Assembly (NCBI RefSeq): GCF_019880585.1
Contig: NZ_JAINVV010000007.1
Span: forward strand, 62,001-126,000
DNA: 64,000 bases
Reading direction: 5' to 3'
Origin: Sphingomonas colocasiae
Lineage (GTDB): Bacteria > Pseudomonadota > Alphaproteobacteria > Sphingomonadales > Sphingomonadaceae
Of this stretch, positions 35,786 to 44,385 are shown piece after piece (the first letter of the stretch is position 1; each line of letters begins with the position of its first letter). Below the pieces are notes generated by a model. The model searched no databases. It saw only the letters and a program-made list of their open reading frames with translations, and was not told the origin of the DNA. Position numbers and translations under genes: made by a program.

Positions 35786-36946
35786 TCAGGCGGCTCTTTC
35801 GCGGCCGAAGCGGACGGTCTTGTCCGCCCGGGGTTCGTTTCCCGCCAGTTCCGCCTTCGCCGCGTACAGCGAATGATCGGCGATTTCGAGCAGCGCCTCC
35901 GCCGTAGCGCCGTCGGCGGGCCAGTTGGCGATGCCGATGCTGGCGCCCACGCGGATCACATGGTTGGCGAGCTGATAGGGCGGCACGAGCACCGAAAGCA
36001 GATGATCAGCGACGTTCCGTGGGGCGATCGTCGATCCGGGCAGCAGCAGGATCGCGAATTCGTCGCCGCCCAGCCGCGCGACCACGCCATTGTCGCCGCA
36101 CGCCTTTTGCAGGCGGTTGCCGACCTCGCACAGCAGACGGTCCCCCATGGCATGGCCGTAGCGATCATTGACGGGCTTGAAGCCGTCGAGATCGAGCAGG
36201 GCGATCGAGAAGCTGGTATCCGGGCGGGCATGGGCGATCTCGCACGCCAGCCGCTCGTCGAACGCACGCCGGTTGGCAAGGCCGGTCAACGGATCGGTAT
36301 TGGCAAGATCGCGCATCTGGCGCTGGAGCAGCAGCAGATCGACGAGCTGGCCGTGCTGCTGGAAGATCATGCGCAGCAGGAAGGCGCTGGCCACGGTCAG
36401 GCTGGTGCCCGCCGCCAGATCCATGCGATTGCCCGTGAAAAGCAGCAGCAGCGAGATCGGCAGCAGCCCGATCGCCAGGTTGATGATCGTCGCCGCGCGG
36501 ATGGTGGACAGGCAATAGACCGTCGCAAGCGACCCCATCGCCATGATCATCGGATAATAGATGCGCGTCTCGGCCGGCGCGCTCCACCAGCTCACCACGC
36601 ACCAGGCGCTGCACAGTATGGCGAGCGTGCTCGAAACCCAGGTCGCGGCGGAGATCATTCGCCCGGCGGTCGCCACGTCGACGGCCATGTTGCGCTTCTT
36701 CATCCACGAAAAGAAACGGAACAGGCAGGCCACGCCCATCACCAGCGGCAGGCCGAGCCGGACGATCGAAGGCGCGCCCTCGCTCGATCCGTAGATCGTC
36801 GTCGGAATCGTCAGGAACAGGGTCAGGTACAGCAAGGGGATCTGGCTTTGCAGCCGCGCCGCCCTCAACAGCTTGAAATCGTCCTGGATGACGTCCGGGA
36901 TCGGCGGAAACGCCGTCATCCGAAACGATTTGATGATTCCCCTCAT
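35786..36946 (-). CDS. Membrane diguanylate cyclase (GGDEF) without I-site
   Basis: A 386-residue protein with about six N-terminal membrane helices (residues 36-205) and a C-terminal GGDEF domain beginning at DPLTGLANRRAFDERL. The active-site motif LGGDEF is intact and DLDGFKPVNDRYGHAMGD is canonical, so synthesis of cyclic di-GMP is likely. The inhibitory site RxxD, expected nine to six residues before GGDEF, reads GDNG, so product inhibition is probably missing. It is divergent from the lipoxygenase gene across about 150 bases. Confidence 0.9.
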   Translation of the reverse strand: MRGIIKSFRMTAFPPIPDVIQDDFKLLRAARLQSQIPLLYLTLFLTIPTTIYGSSEGAPSIVRLGLPLVMGVACLFRFFSWMKKRNMAVDVATAGRMISAATWVSSTLAILCSAWCVVSWWSAPAETRIYYPMIMAMGSLATVYCLSTIRAATIINLAIGLLPISLLLLFTGNRMDLAAGTSLTVASAFLLRMIFQQHGQLVDLLLLQRQMRDLANTDPLTGLANRRAFDERLACEIAHARPDTSFSIALLDLDGFKPVNDRYGHAMGDRLLCEVGNRLQKACGDNGVVARLGGDEFAILLLPGSTIAPRNVADHLLSVLVPPYQLANHVIRVGASIGIANWPADGATAEALLEIADHSLYAAKAELAGNEPRADKTVRFGRERAA

Positions 36947-37094
36947 GGTGCTGCGGCTAGCAGCAAAGACTGAAGCTCTGGTTAAGCATAGGCACCGCCA
37001 CGAAATTTTCGCGGGCGGGCAGCCATGCTTTACGCGCCCTTAATCATGATCTCCCTATCGGTCGCGCCCGATGGAACCGCATCGGGAGGGAAGC

Positions 37095-39038
37095 ATGTCA
37101 CGCGCCGCCGTCAATCCTACACTGCCCCAGAACGACACCCAGGCCGAGCAGGCCAAGCGCGCCGCGCAGATCGCCGCCACCTGCCTGAACTATCAATGGA
37201 CGACCGACGTGCCGACGCTGCCCGGCGTGCCGCTGGCGACCAAGGTGCCGGAAAGCGACACGCCGACATTGTCCTGGTTCCTGATCCTGATCGGGGTCGG
37301 GCTGAAGATCGCGCGCAACCAGCTCTCCATCAAGATGACGAGCAGCGCCAAGGGCGAGATCGCCACGCCGCAACCCGCGATCGCCGCGGCGCTGGCGCGA
37401 TGCGACGAGATCGAGGCGTCCGCCGCGCGCATCCATGCCGAACATGCGGAGCATGCCGCCACCGGCATTTTCGGCCGCATCGCCGCCGAGGTGGAAACGG
37501 GCATCGACTATGTCGAGCATGACGCGCATCTCGCCCTGCTCAGGCAGCATGCCCAGGAACTGCGCGGCATGGTCGAGATGAGCGATGCCGAACTGCGGGG
37601 CATCGGCACCACCGATCCGCTCTCGCTCGACGCCTATATGGCGCTGTTCGACACGATCCGCGCGCCCGGCATCGCCTATCAGTTCCAGGAGGACGACGTG
37701 TTCGCGCGGATGCGCGTCGCCGGCCCCAATTCGGTGCTGATCAAGGGCATCACCGCGCTTCCCGAAAAATTCCCGCTTTCGGACGAGACCTATGCGGCGG
37801 TGGTCGCCAACGACACGCTGACCGCCGCGCTCGGCGAGGGCCGCGTCTATCTTTCCGATTATGCCGAGCTCGACATCCTGGTGCCGGGCATGTGGGACGG
37901 GCTGCCCAAATATGCCTATCTGCCGATGGCGCTGTTCGCGGTGCCGCCGGGCGGGTCTTCACTCGTCCCCGTGGCGATCCAGTGCGGGCAGGACAGCAGC
38001 CTCAATCCGATCTTCACGCCATCGGTGATCGCCGGCGACGCCTGGGGCTGGGAGATCGCGAAACTGGTCGTCCAGGTGGCCGACGGCAATTATCACGAAC
38101 TGTTCGCGCATCTGGCGCGCACGCATCTGGTGATGGAGGCGTTCGCGGTCGCGACGCACCGCCATCTGGCGGAGGTTCATCCGATCTGGGCATTGCTGGT
38201 GCCGCATTTCGAGGGATTGCTGTTCATCAACAACCAGGCGGCGACATCGCTGATCGCCGCGAACGGCCCGATCGACCATATCTTCGCGGGCACGATCGCC
38301 TCCAGCGAGAAGGCGGCGGCGAGCGATCGCCTGGCGTTCGATTTCCACGGCAAGATGCTGCCCAACGATCTGGCCGCGCGCAACGTGGCCGATCCGGCGG
38401 CGCTGCCCGACTATCCCTATCGCGACGATGCGCTGCTGGTGTGGCAGGCGATTCACGACTGGGCGACCCAATATGTCGCCATCTATTATGCCGATGACGC
38501 GGCGGTGACGGGCGATACCGAACTTGTCGCCTGGGCGGGCTCGGTCGTCTCCGAAGGGCTGGTGAAGGGCTTCAAGCCGATCGCCACGCGCGCCCATCTC
38601 GCCGATGTCTGCACGATGATCATCTTTACCGCGAGCGCGCAGCACGCGGCCGTCAATTTCCCGCAGAAGAACCTGATGGACTTCGCGCCCGCGATCACCG
38701 GCGCGGGCTGGGCGGCGGCGCCCACCGAACAGGCGGGCCATGGCAAGCAGGACTGGCTGGGCTACATGCTGCCGGTCTCGCTGGCGCTGGAGCAGCTCAA
38801 CACGCTCTATCTGCTCGGCTCGGTGCTGTATCGCCCGCTCGGCACCTATCTCAGCAACGACTTCCCCTACCTCGCCTGGTTCCGGGATCCCGCGATCATC
38901 GGCGCGGACTGCGCCTTGCCGCGCTTCCAGGCGGCATTGCAGGCGGTGGAAGCCCGCATCGTCGCGCGCAACGCCGAACGGCTGGCGCCCTATCCCTATC
39001 TACAGCCCAGCCTGATCCCGACGAGCATCAATATCTGA
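37095..39038 (+). CDS. Bacterial lipoxygenase
   Basis: A 647-residue non-heme iron dioxygenase that inserts O2 into polyunsaturated fatty acids. I chose ATG 37095 behind GGGAGGGAAG. All five iron ligands can be placed: His339 and His344 (FAHLARTHLVME), His517 and Asn521 (SAQHAAVNFPQ), and the C-terminal Ile647 (SINI, exactly at the stop). The surrounding signature THLVMEAFAVATHRHL continues to HPIWALLVPHF. There is no PLAT domain and no signal peptide. At about 70 kDa it matches single-domain bacterial enzymes such as that of Sphingopyxis. Its neighbour is an exported alpha/beta hydrolase that could release fatty acids. Confidence 0.93.
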   Translation: MSRAAVNPTLPQNDTQAEQAKRAAQIAATCLNYQWTTDVPTLPGVPLATKVPESDTPTLSWFLILIGVGLKIARNQLSIKMTSSAKGEIATPQPAIAAALARCDEIEASAARIHAEHAEHAATGIFGRIAAEVETGIDYVEHDAHLALLRQHAQELRGMVEMSDAELRGIGTTDPLSLDAYMALFDTIRAPGIAYQFQEDDVFARMRVAGPNSVLIKGITALPEKFPLSDETYAAVVANDTLTAALGEGRVYLSDYAELDILVPGMWDGLPKYAYLPMALFAVPPGGSSLVPVAIQCGQDSSLNPIFTPSVIAGDAWGWEIAKLVVQVADGNYHELFAHLARTHLVMEAFAVATHRHLAEVHPIWALLVPHFEGLLFINNQAATSLIAANGPIDHIFAGTIASSEKAAASDRLAFDFHGKMLPNDLAARNVADPAALPDYPYRDDALLVWQAIHDWATQYVAIYYADDAAVTGDTELVAWAGSVVSEGLVKGFKPIATRAHLADVCTMIIFTASAQHAAVNFPQKNLMDFAPAITGAGWAAAPTEQAGHGKQDWLGYMLPVSLALEQLNTLYLLGSVLYRPLGTYLSNDFPYLAWFRDPAIIGADCALPRFQAALQAVEARIVARNAERLAPYPYLQPSLIPTSINI

Positions 39039-39144
39039 TCGGCGATCATATCGCAGGGTGATGCATCCATCTCTTCTTTGCGCTCGCGCGGTATCGGCCC
39101 ACCGCATAGCGTGCGGGCAACGAAGACGAGGGAGGATTGCGGCG

Positions 39145-40020
39145 GTGAGACGATCGATCATGCTGATATTGGCGGCGGCGGGCCTCTCCGTTGCGGGTGC
39201 CGCGATCGCGGAGCCCGCCGCGCCCGCCGCGGGCCGGCTGTACAGCGTTTCGATCGGCAAGCCCGGCGGCGTGCCGCTGATCGCGGTTAATGGCGGGCCG
39301 GGATATGATCATCGCTACATGATCGCGGCGCCGGTCTGGGCGGGCATGGCGAAACGGCGCCGGATCGTCTTTTACGACCAGCGCGGCACCGGGCGTTCGC
39401 CGGGCAGCCCCGCCGCCGGGCTGACGGTGGACAGGATGGTGGAGGATCTGGAAGCGCTGCGACGTGAGCTCAAGGCCGAACGGATCGACCTGCTCGGCCA
39501 TTCCTGGGGCGGCATCCTGTCGATGGCCTATGCGACGCGCTATCCCGAGCATGTCGCCCATCTGATCCTGGTGGGATCGGGCGACGCCAAATTGACGACG
39601 CACGAATTCCTGTTCGACAAGCTCTATCCGGAGATCATGGCGGCGATCCCGAACGACCCCAGCCCGGCGGCGCAAATGGGCTGCGTGCAGGTCGATGCCT
39701 ATGACCGGATGTCCTATTATGATCAGCGCAACCGCACGGCCGATGACGGCAAGTTCTCGCGCGAGACGTGCACGGCGGTGATGCTCGACGCGATGAAGCT
39801 CGACCTCTACCCCGCGCTCAAGACGCTCAGGCTGCCGGCGCTGGTGATCAACGGGCGCTTCGACGCCAATGTCGCGCCCAGCGTCGCCTATCGCATCAGC
39901 AAGGGCATACCGGGCGCGCGGCTCGAATTTTTCGAGCGCAGCGGCCATACGCCCTTTGTGGAGGAACCCGAGAAATTCGCGCTGGTCGTCGAGCATTTCC
40001 TGGACGATCGCCCGGAATAG
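39145..40020 (+). CDS. Exported alpha/beta hydrolase (proline iminopeptidase-like)
   Basis: A 291-residue serine hydrolase. The start is taken at GTG 39145, behind GGAGG, giving a signal peptide (RRSIMLILAAAGLSVAGAA, cut near IAEP). It shows the oxyanion-hole stretch NGGPG instead of the family's usual HGGPG, the loop FYDQRGTGRS, the nucleophile elbow GHSWGG (Ser120), an acid in INGRFDANV and the His in RSGHTPF. Sequence type is the S33 peptidase/proline iminopeptidase branch, but esterases share it. It lies about 100 bases after the lipoxygenase gene and converges on a LysR gene. Confidence 0.85.
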   Translation: MRRSIMLILAAAGLSVAGAAIAEPAAPAAGRLYSVSIGKPGGVPLIAVNGGPGYDHRYMIAAPVWAGMAKRRRIVFYDQRGTGRSPGSPAAGLTVDRMVEDLEALRRELKAERIDLLGHSWGGILSMAYATRYPEHVAHLILVGSGDAKLTTHEFLFDKLYPEIMAAIPNDPSPAAQMGCVQVDAYDRMSYYDQRNRTADDGKFSRETCTAVMLDAMKLDLYPALKTLRLPALVINGRFDANVAPSVAYRISKGIPGARLEFFERSGHTPFVEEPEKFALVVEHFLDDRPE

Positions 40021-40026
40021 GCCCGA

Positions 40027-40941
40027 TCAACCCGCCTTCGGCGGCGGCCCAATGAGCGCGTCCATCACGGTTTCGATCAGGTCCTCGCGCGCGTCGGGCC
40101 GGTGGACGATGAAGAAGCCGTGATCGGAGGTGAGCTGCCGGGCGGATGGACGCACGAGCTGGCCGGTCTCCAGATAGGGATCGACGATCCCCTTCCAGCC
40201 GAGCACGATCCCCCGCCCCGCCAGCGCTTCCTGCAGCATCGGCGTATAGGTGCTGAACAGCGGCCCGTGCGTGGACGGAGTGGCGCCGAGATCGCGGAAC
40301 CATTCGCGCCAGTCGACCAGCCCTTGGCTGGTCTGGGTGAGCTGGAGCAGCGGCGCTTCGGCCCAGGCCTCCGGCAGATCCTCCACCAGCCCCGGATGCT
40401 GATCGAGCAGCGCGGGCGCGCAAACCGGGAAGACCACTTCCTCCAGCAGCTTGCGCGCGCGGAAATCGGGCCAGTCGCGCGGATTGCCGTAGCGGATCGA
40501 CAGGTCGACATCCTCCGCCTCGAAATCCAGATAGGCATCGGCGGTCATCAGCCGGATCTGCATATTGGGCAGGCGCGCGCGCAACGCGCCGAAGCGCGGC
40601 ATCAGCCAGTCGTGCGCCATCGCATAGCTGCATGCGATGGTGAGCGTCGCGCCCTGGCGGTTGCGGCGCCGGATCGCCTCCACGCTGTCGCGGATGCGCC
40701 CCAGGCCGATCTGGATCGCCTCGGCCAGCACCTGCCCCGACGCGGTCAGCACCAGCCGGTTGCCGTTGCGCACGAACAGTGAGACGCCGAGATCGGCCTC
40801 CAGATTGGAGACGTGCCGGCTGACGGCGGACTGGGCGATGTTGAGTTCGGCCGATGCGCGCGTGAAGCTCAGGTGCCGCGCCGCGGCTTCGAACACCGCG
40901 ATCGCGTTGAGGGGCGGCAGGGACTGGCGCAGGCTTCGCAT
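40027..40941 (-). CDS. LysR-family regulator divergent from amidohydrolase cassette
   Basis: A 304-residue LysR protein, GcvA-like: LPPLNAIAVFEAAARHLSFT, then AELNIAQSAVSRHVSNLEAD and LFVRNGNRLVLTASG. The ATG 40941 has AAGGA upstream, but only three bases away; GTG 40977 and ATG 40953 are in-frame alternatives. It is divergent (about 100 bases) from the amidohydrolase, MFS, oxygenase, TBDR and M24 genes, and is the natural candidate to control them. The stop lies six bases from the convergent hydrolase. Confidence 0.88.
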   Translation of the reverse strand: MRSLRQSLPPLNAIAVFEAAARHLSFTRASAELNIAQSAVSRHVSNLEADLGVSLFVRNGNRLVLTASGQVLAEAIQIGLGRIRDSVEAIRRRNRQGATLTIACSYAMAHDWLMPRFGALRARLPNMQIRLMTADAYLDFEAEDVDLSIRYGNPRDWPDFRARKLLEEVVFPVCAPALLDQHPGLVEDLPEAWAEAPLLQLTQTSQGLVDWREWFRDLGATPSTHGPLFSTYTPMLQEALAGRGIVLGWKGIVDPYLETGQLVRPSARQLTSDHGFFIVHRPDAREDLIETVMDALIGPPPKAG

Positions 40942-41042
40942 GGATCCTTTCATATCGAAAAGGCATCCAGTGTCCACTTTTCTCTGGTTTGGCGCGGCCC
41001 GTCCCCGGCCTAGGGTTCCCGCAAGAAAGCGGGAGGACTGTG

Positions 41043-42272
41043 GTGAAGGCGATCGTGTTCGAGAATGCGCGCGTGCTGAACGAGGCGGCGGACGGCTATC
41101 GCGAGGATTGCCATGTCGTCGTCGAGGACGGGCGGATCATGGCGGTCGACAGCGGCCCGGCGCGCCTGCCCGGCGCGGACAGCATCGACGTGCGCGGCGG
41201 CGTGCTGATGCCCGGATTGATCGACGTCCACACGCATCCCCGGCTTTCCAGCGCCAGCGCCGCGCAGATCCTGGGCCATCCGCCATCCTATTCCACCGCG
41301 CACGCCGCGCGCATGCTGCGCCACGCGATCGATTGCGGCTTCACCACCATCCGCGATGTCGGCGGCGCCGATCATGGCCTGGCCCGGGCGCTGGAGGACG
41401 GGCTGATCGTCGGGCCGCGCCTCTTCTACGCCGGGCGGACATTGTCGATGACCGGCGGGCATGGCGATCTGCGTACGCCCGAACAGGATGTCGAGCCGTG
41501 CCGCTGCCACCTGATGCACAGCATCGCGCATATCGTCGACGGCGCGGATTCGGTGCGCCGCGCGGCGCGTGAGGAGCTGCGCATGGGCGCGCACTGCATC
41601 AAGATCATGATGTCGGGCGGCGTGCTTTCACCCACCGATCCGATCTGGATGGCGCAGTTCACCGATGACGAGATCCTGGCCGCCATCGAGGAAGCGGTGC
41701 GCTGGCGCGCCTATGTCGCGGCGCATGCGCACACCGCCGACGCGGTGATGCGCGCGGCACGGCTGGGCGTGCGCACCGTCGAGCATGCGACGCTGATCAC
41801 CGCCGAGGCGGCCGCCATGCTGCGCGAAGCCGGCGGCTTCGCGGTGCCGACGCTTGCCATCGTCATGGCGCTTATCGAAAAGGGTGACATGCTGGGCTTG
41901 CCGGCGGCGGTGCGCGGAAAGGCGAAGGAACTGACGCAGCTTGCGACACAGGGTTTCGAAACCGCGTGGCGCGCGGGCGTTCCGCTCGGCTTCGGCACCG
42001 ATCTGCCGGGCGAGCTGTTCGTGATGCAGGCGCGCGAATTCCTGTACCGGCGCGAGGTGCAGCCCGCGCATGACGTGCTGCGATCGGCGACGGTGACGGG
42101 CGCGGAGATCCTGCGCCGCCCCGATCTCGGCCGCATCGCGCCGGGCGCCACGGCGGACCTGCTGGTCGTGGATGGCGACCCGCTGGCGGATATCGCGCTG
42201 CTGGCCGAGGATGGCCGGCGCCTCAGCACGATCATGAAGGCCGGGCGTTTCCACAAGCGCCCCCATGGCTGA
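41043..42272 (+). CDS. Metal-dependent amidohydrolase (prolidase-like, Sgx-type)
   Basis: A 409-residue amidohydrolase. It starts at GTG 41043 behind GGAGGA; a preceding GTG is possible. Metal ligands are in order: His63-x-His65 (IDVHTHPR), Lys187 (the carboxylated lysine, CIKIMMSGG), His228 (AAHAH), His248 (VEHATL) and Asp in GFGTDLPG. The N- and C-terminal composite sandwich (ADLLVVDGDPL) is standard. The nearest functional group includes Zn-dependent dipeptidases and ochratoxin-type amidases, which cut N-acyl or X-Pro bonds. It overlaps the MFS gene by eight bases. Confidence 0.88.
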   Translation: MKAIVFENARVLNEAADGYREDCHVVVEDGRIMAVDSGPARLPGADSIDVRGGVLMPGLIDVHTHPRLSSASAAQILGHPPSYSTAHAARMLRHAIDCGFTTIRDVGGADHGLARALEDGLIVGPRLFYAGRTLSMTGGHGDLRTPEQDVEPCRCHLMHSIAHIVDGADSVRRAAREELRMGAHCIKIMMSGGVLSPTDPIWMAQFTDDEILAAIEEAVRWRAYVAAHAHTADAVMRAARLGVRTVEHATLITAEAAAMLREAGGFAVPTLAIVMALIEKGDMLGLPAAVRGKAKELTQLATQGFETAWRAGVPLGFGTDLPGELFVMQAREFLYRREVQPAHDVLRSATVTGAEILRRPDLGRIAPGATADLLVVDGDPLADIALLAEDGRRLSTIMKAGRFHKRPHG

Positions 42273-43428
42273 CGGCATGACGGCCGGCGACGGCGGAGAT
42301 GCTCTTCCCCCGCCCCCGGCGGCGGTCTGGGCCGCGATCTATCTCGGCGTGGCCGCCGCGACGCTGCCTGCGGTGCTGCCGGTGATGGTGGGGGTGTTCG
42401 CCGAACGCTTCGGCTATGGCGTCGCCGGTGGCGGCATGATCGCATCGATGAACATGGGCGGCATCCTGGTCGGCAGCCTGTTCTGCCCGATCATCGCGAC
42501 GCGCCTCTCCTGGGCCGCGATGGTGCGTGTCGGGCTGGCGGTGATGATCGCGGGCAACCTGCTCACCATGCTCGACGGCCACTATGCCTATGTCGCGGCG
42601 ACGCGCATCCTCTCCGGCCTGGGCGAAGGCGTGGTGGGCGGCATCTGCTATGCCGCGATGGGCCGCGCCGCCCGCCCCGGCCGCGCGATCAGCCTGTATC
42701 TGGCGGGCCAGTCGATCGTCGGCATGGTCGGCCTTGGCAGCTTCGGCTGGATCGCGGCCAGCTTCGGCTGGCAATGGCTGTTCCTCGCCCTGTCCGCCAT
42801 CGCCCTGCCCGGCTTCTGGCTGGCCCGGCCGATCGGCGCGGCGCAGCGGCGGGAGCGTGATGGCGCGCGCCCGCTCCGCCTTGGCGGCGATCGGCTCGCC
42901 ATCGGCGCGCTCGCCGCCATCCTCGCCTATTTCATCGGCATGGCGTCGCTCTGGCCCTTCCTGGAACGCATCGGCGTGGGCAAAGGCCTGGGCGCCGCGC
43001 CCATCGCCTTCGCGCTGTCGGTTTCGGCATTCGGCGGACTGGCGGGATCGCTCGCCGCCAGCGCGCTCGCCGAACGCATGCCGCAAAGGGCCGGCCTGCT
43101 CGTGGGCGCCGCGATCCTGGCGTGCGGTGTCGTCGCCCTCACCCTGCCGATCGGCGCGGCGGGCTTCGTCGCGGCCATCTGCCTCTTCACCTTCGCATGG
43201 CCGTTTCAATATGCGTTCAAATTCGGCCTGCTCGCCTCGGTCGACCGGGGCGGACGCATGGTCGCGCTGACGCCCGCGATCACGGGCGCGGGGCTCACCA
43301 TCGGCCCGGCGGTCGGCGGCATATTGCTGCAATATCTGGGTCTTGGCGCGGTCGGCGCCTTCTGCCTGGGCTGTGTCGCCGTGGCGGTCGCGGGCGCGCT
43401 GTGGGTTCGCGCCCGGGCAGCGGGCTGA
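42265..43428 (+). CDS. MFS transporter
   Basis: A 387-residue major-facilitator carrier with 12 predicted helices. It lacks a strong motif A. The segment RILSGLGEGVVGGICYAAMG in helix 4/5 and RAISLYLAGQSIVGMVGLGSFG are typical of small uptake or export permeases. It overlaps the amidohydrolase stop codon by eight bases (translational coupling). It probably carries the compound or product handled by this cassette across the inner membrane. Confidence 0.87.
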   Translation: MADGMTAGDGGDALPPPPAAVWAAIYLGVAAATLPAVLPVMVGVFAERFGYGVAGGGMIASMNMGGILVGSLFCPIIATRLSWAAMVRVGLAVMIAGNLLTMLDGHYAYVAATRILSGLGEGVVGGICYAAMGRAARPGRAISLYLAGQSIVGMVGLGSFGWIAASFGWQWLFLALSAIALPGFWLARPIGAAQRRERDGARPLRLGGDRLAIGALAAILAYFIGMASLWPFLERIGVGKGLGAAPIAFALSVSAFGGLAGSLAASALAERMPQRAGLLVGAAILACGVVALTLPIGAAGFVAAICLFTFAWPFQYAFKFGLLASVDRGGRMVALTPAITGAGLTIGPAVGGILLQYLGLGAVGAFCLGCVAVAVAGALWVRARAAG

Positions 43429-43552
43429 GCGATCCGCTTCCATCACTTTTTGAGATGATGCCGCAGTTTTTCTCTGCTGTCGCGCCGAACGGACGGATGC
43501 GATGACTCATCCCGCGATGCCGGGCGGTCCGGTGAGAGTTTCGGGAGCATCC

Positions 43553-44335
43553 ATGTCGATCGTGAACACCAGCCTTTATCCCCTGTCCGACGCGGCGCGA
43601 CGCGCGGCCATCGTGGAGACCGCCGCGCGCCAGCTCGCCGAGGACGGCGCCGCCGCCTTCCCCGATTTCGTCGCGCCCGAGGCGCTGGCGGAGATGGTCG
43701 CCGAAGCGGCCGCCAAATTCGGCAGCGCGCACCGGCGAGATCAGATGCTCGGCTTCAATCCGCGCGGCCCGCTCGCCGATATCGCCGACGAGGCGCTGCG
43801 CAATCGCGCCGCCCCCTATTCGATGTGGATTCTCGGCTCCGACCTGCTCGAAGCCGATGGCGCGGTGCAGAGCTTCTATCGCTCGCCCGAGCTGATGGCG
43901 CTGGTTCAGGACGCGTTGGGGATTGCGCGCCTGCACACCACCGCCGATCCGCTGATCAACGTCAACATCACCTATATGGGCGCGGGCGACCAGCATGGCT
44001 GGCATTTCGACGATAACGACTTCGTGGTGTCGCTGCTGCTGCAGGCGCCCGAAACCGGCGGCGCGTTCGAATATGCGCCCGAGGTCGACACCGCCCCCGT
44101 CGAGGACATCAACGCGATCCTCGACGGCGCGTCGCCGCGCACCCGGTTGCAGAAGGTGGAGGCCGGCACGCTGCTGCTGTTCCGCGGCTGCCGGGCGCTC
44201 CACCGCGTGACCGAGGTGGCGGGCGACAAGCGCCGCATGATCGCGCTGCTCAGCTACCACACCGAACCCGGCTTCGTTTACGCGGACTCGGTCAAGCAGA
44301 ACGGGCTTGGCCGCGTGTCGGCGATCGCGGCCTGA
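43553..44335 (+). CDS. Fe(II)/2-oxoglutarate-type oxygenase
   Basis: A 260-residue double-stranded beta-helix oxygenase. The start is ATG 43553 with GGGAG upstream; ATG 43502 is open but has no ribosome site. The facial triad is His151-x-Asp153 (HGWHFDDNDF) and His217 (RALHRVT). Arg228 (DKRRMIALL) would bind the co-substrate carboxylate. It resembles the HalD/ArpA-like group, which hydroxylate or halogenate free amino-acid-type substrates. It lies between the MFS and TBDR genes, so it likely oxidises the imported compound. Confidence 0.83.
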   Translation: MSIVNTSLYPLSDAARRAAIVETAARQLAEDGAAAFPDFVAPEALAEMVAEAAAKFGSAHRRDQMLGFNPRGPLADIADEALRNRAAPYSMWILGSDLLEADGAVQSFYRSPELMALVQDALGIARLHTTADPLINVNITYMGAGDQHGWHFDDNDFVVSLLLQAPETGGAFEYAPEVDTAPVEDINAILDGASPRTRLQKVEAGTLLLFRGCRALHRVTEVAGDKRRMIALLSYHTEPGFVYADSVKQNGLGRVSAIAA

Positions 44336-44385
44336 CCGGCAGCCAGCAACCAGAACCATAATCAAGAAACCAAAGGGGAGGCATC

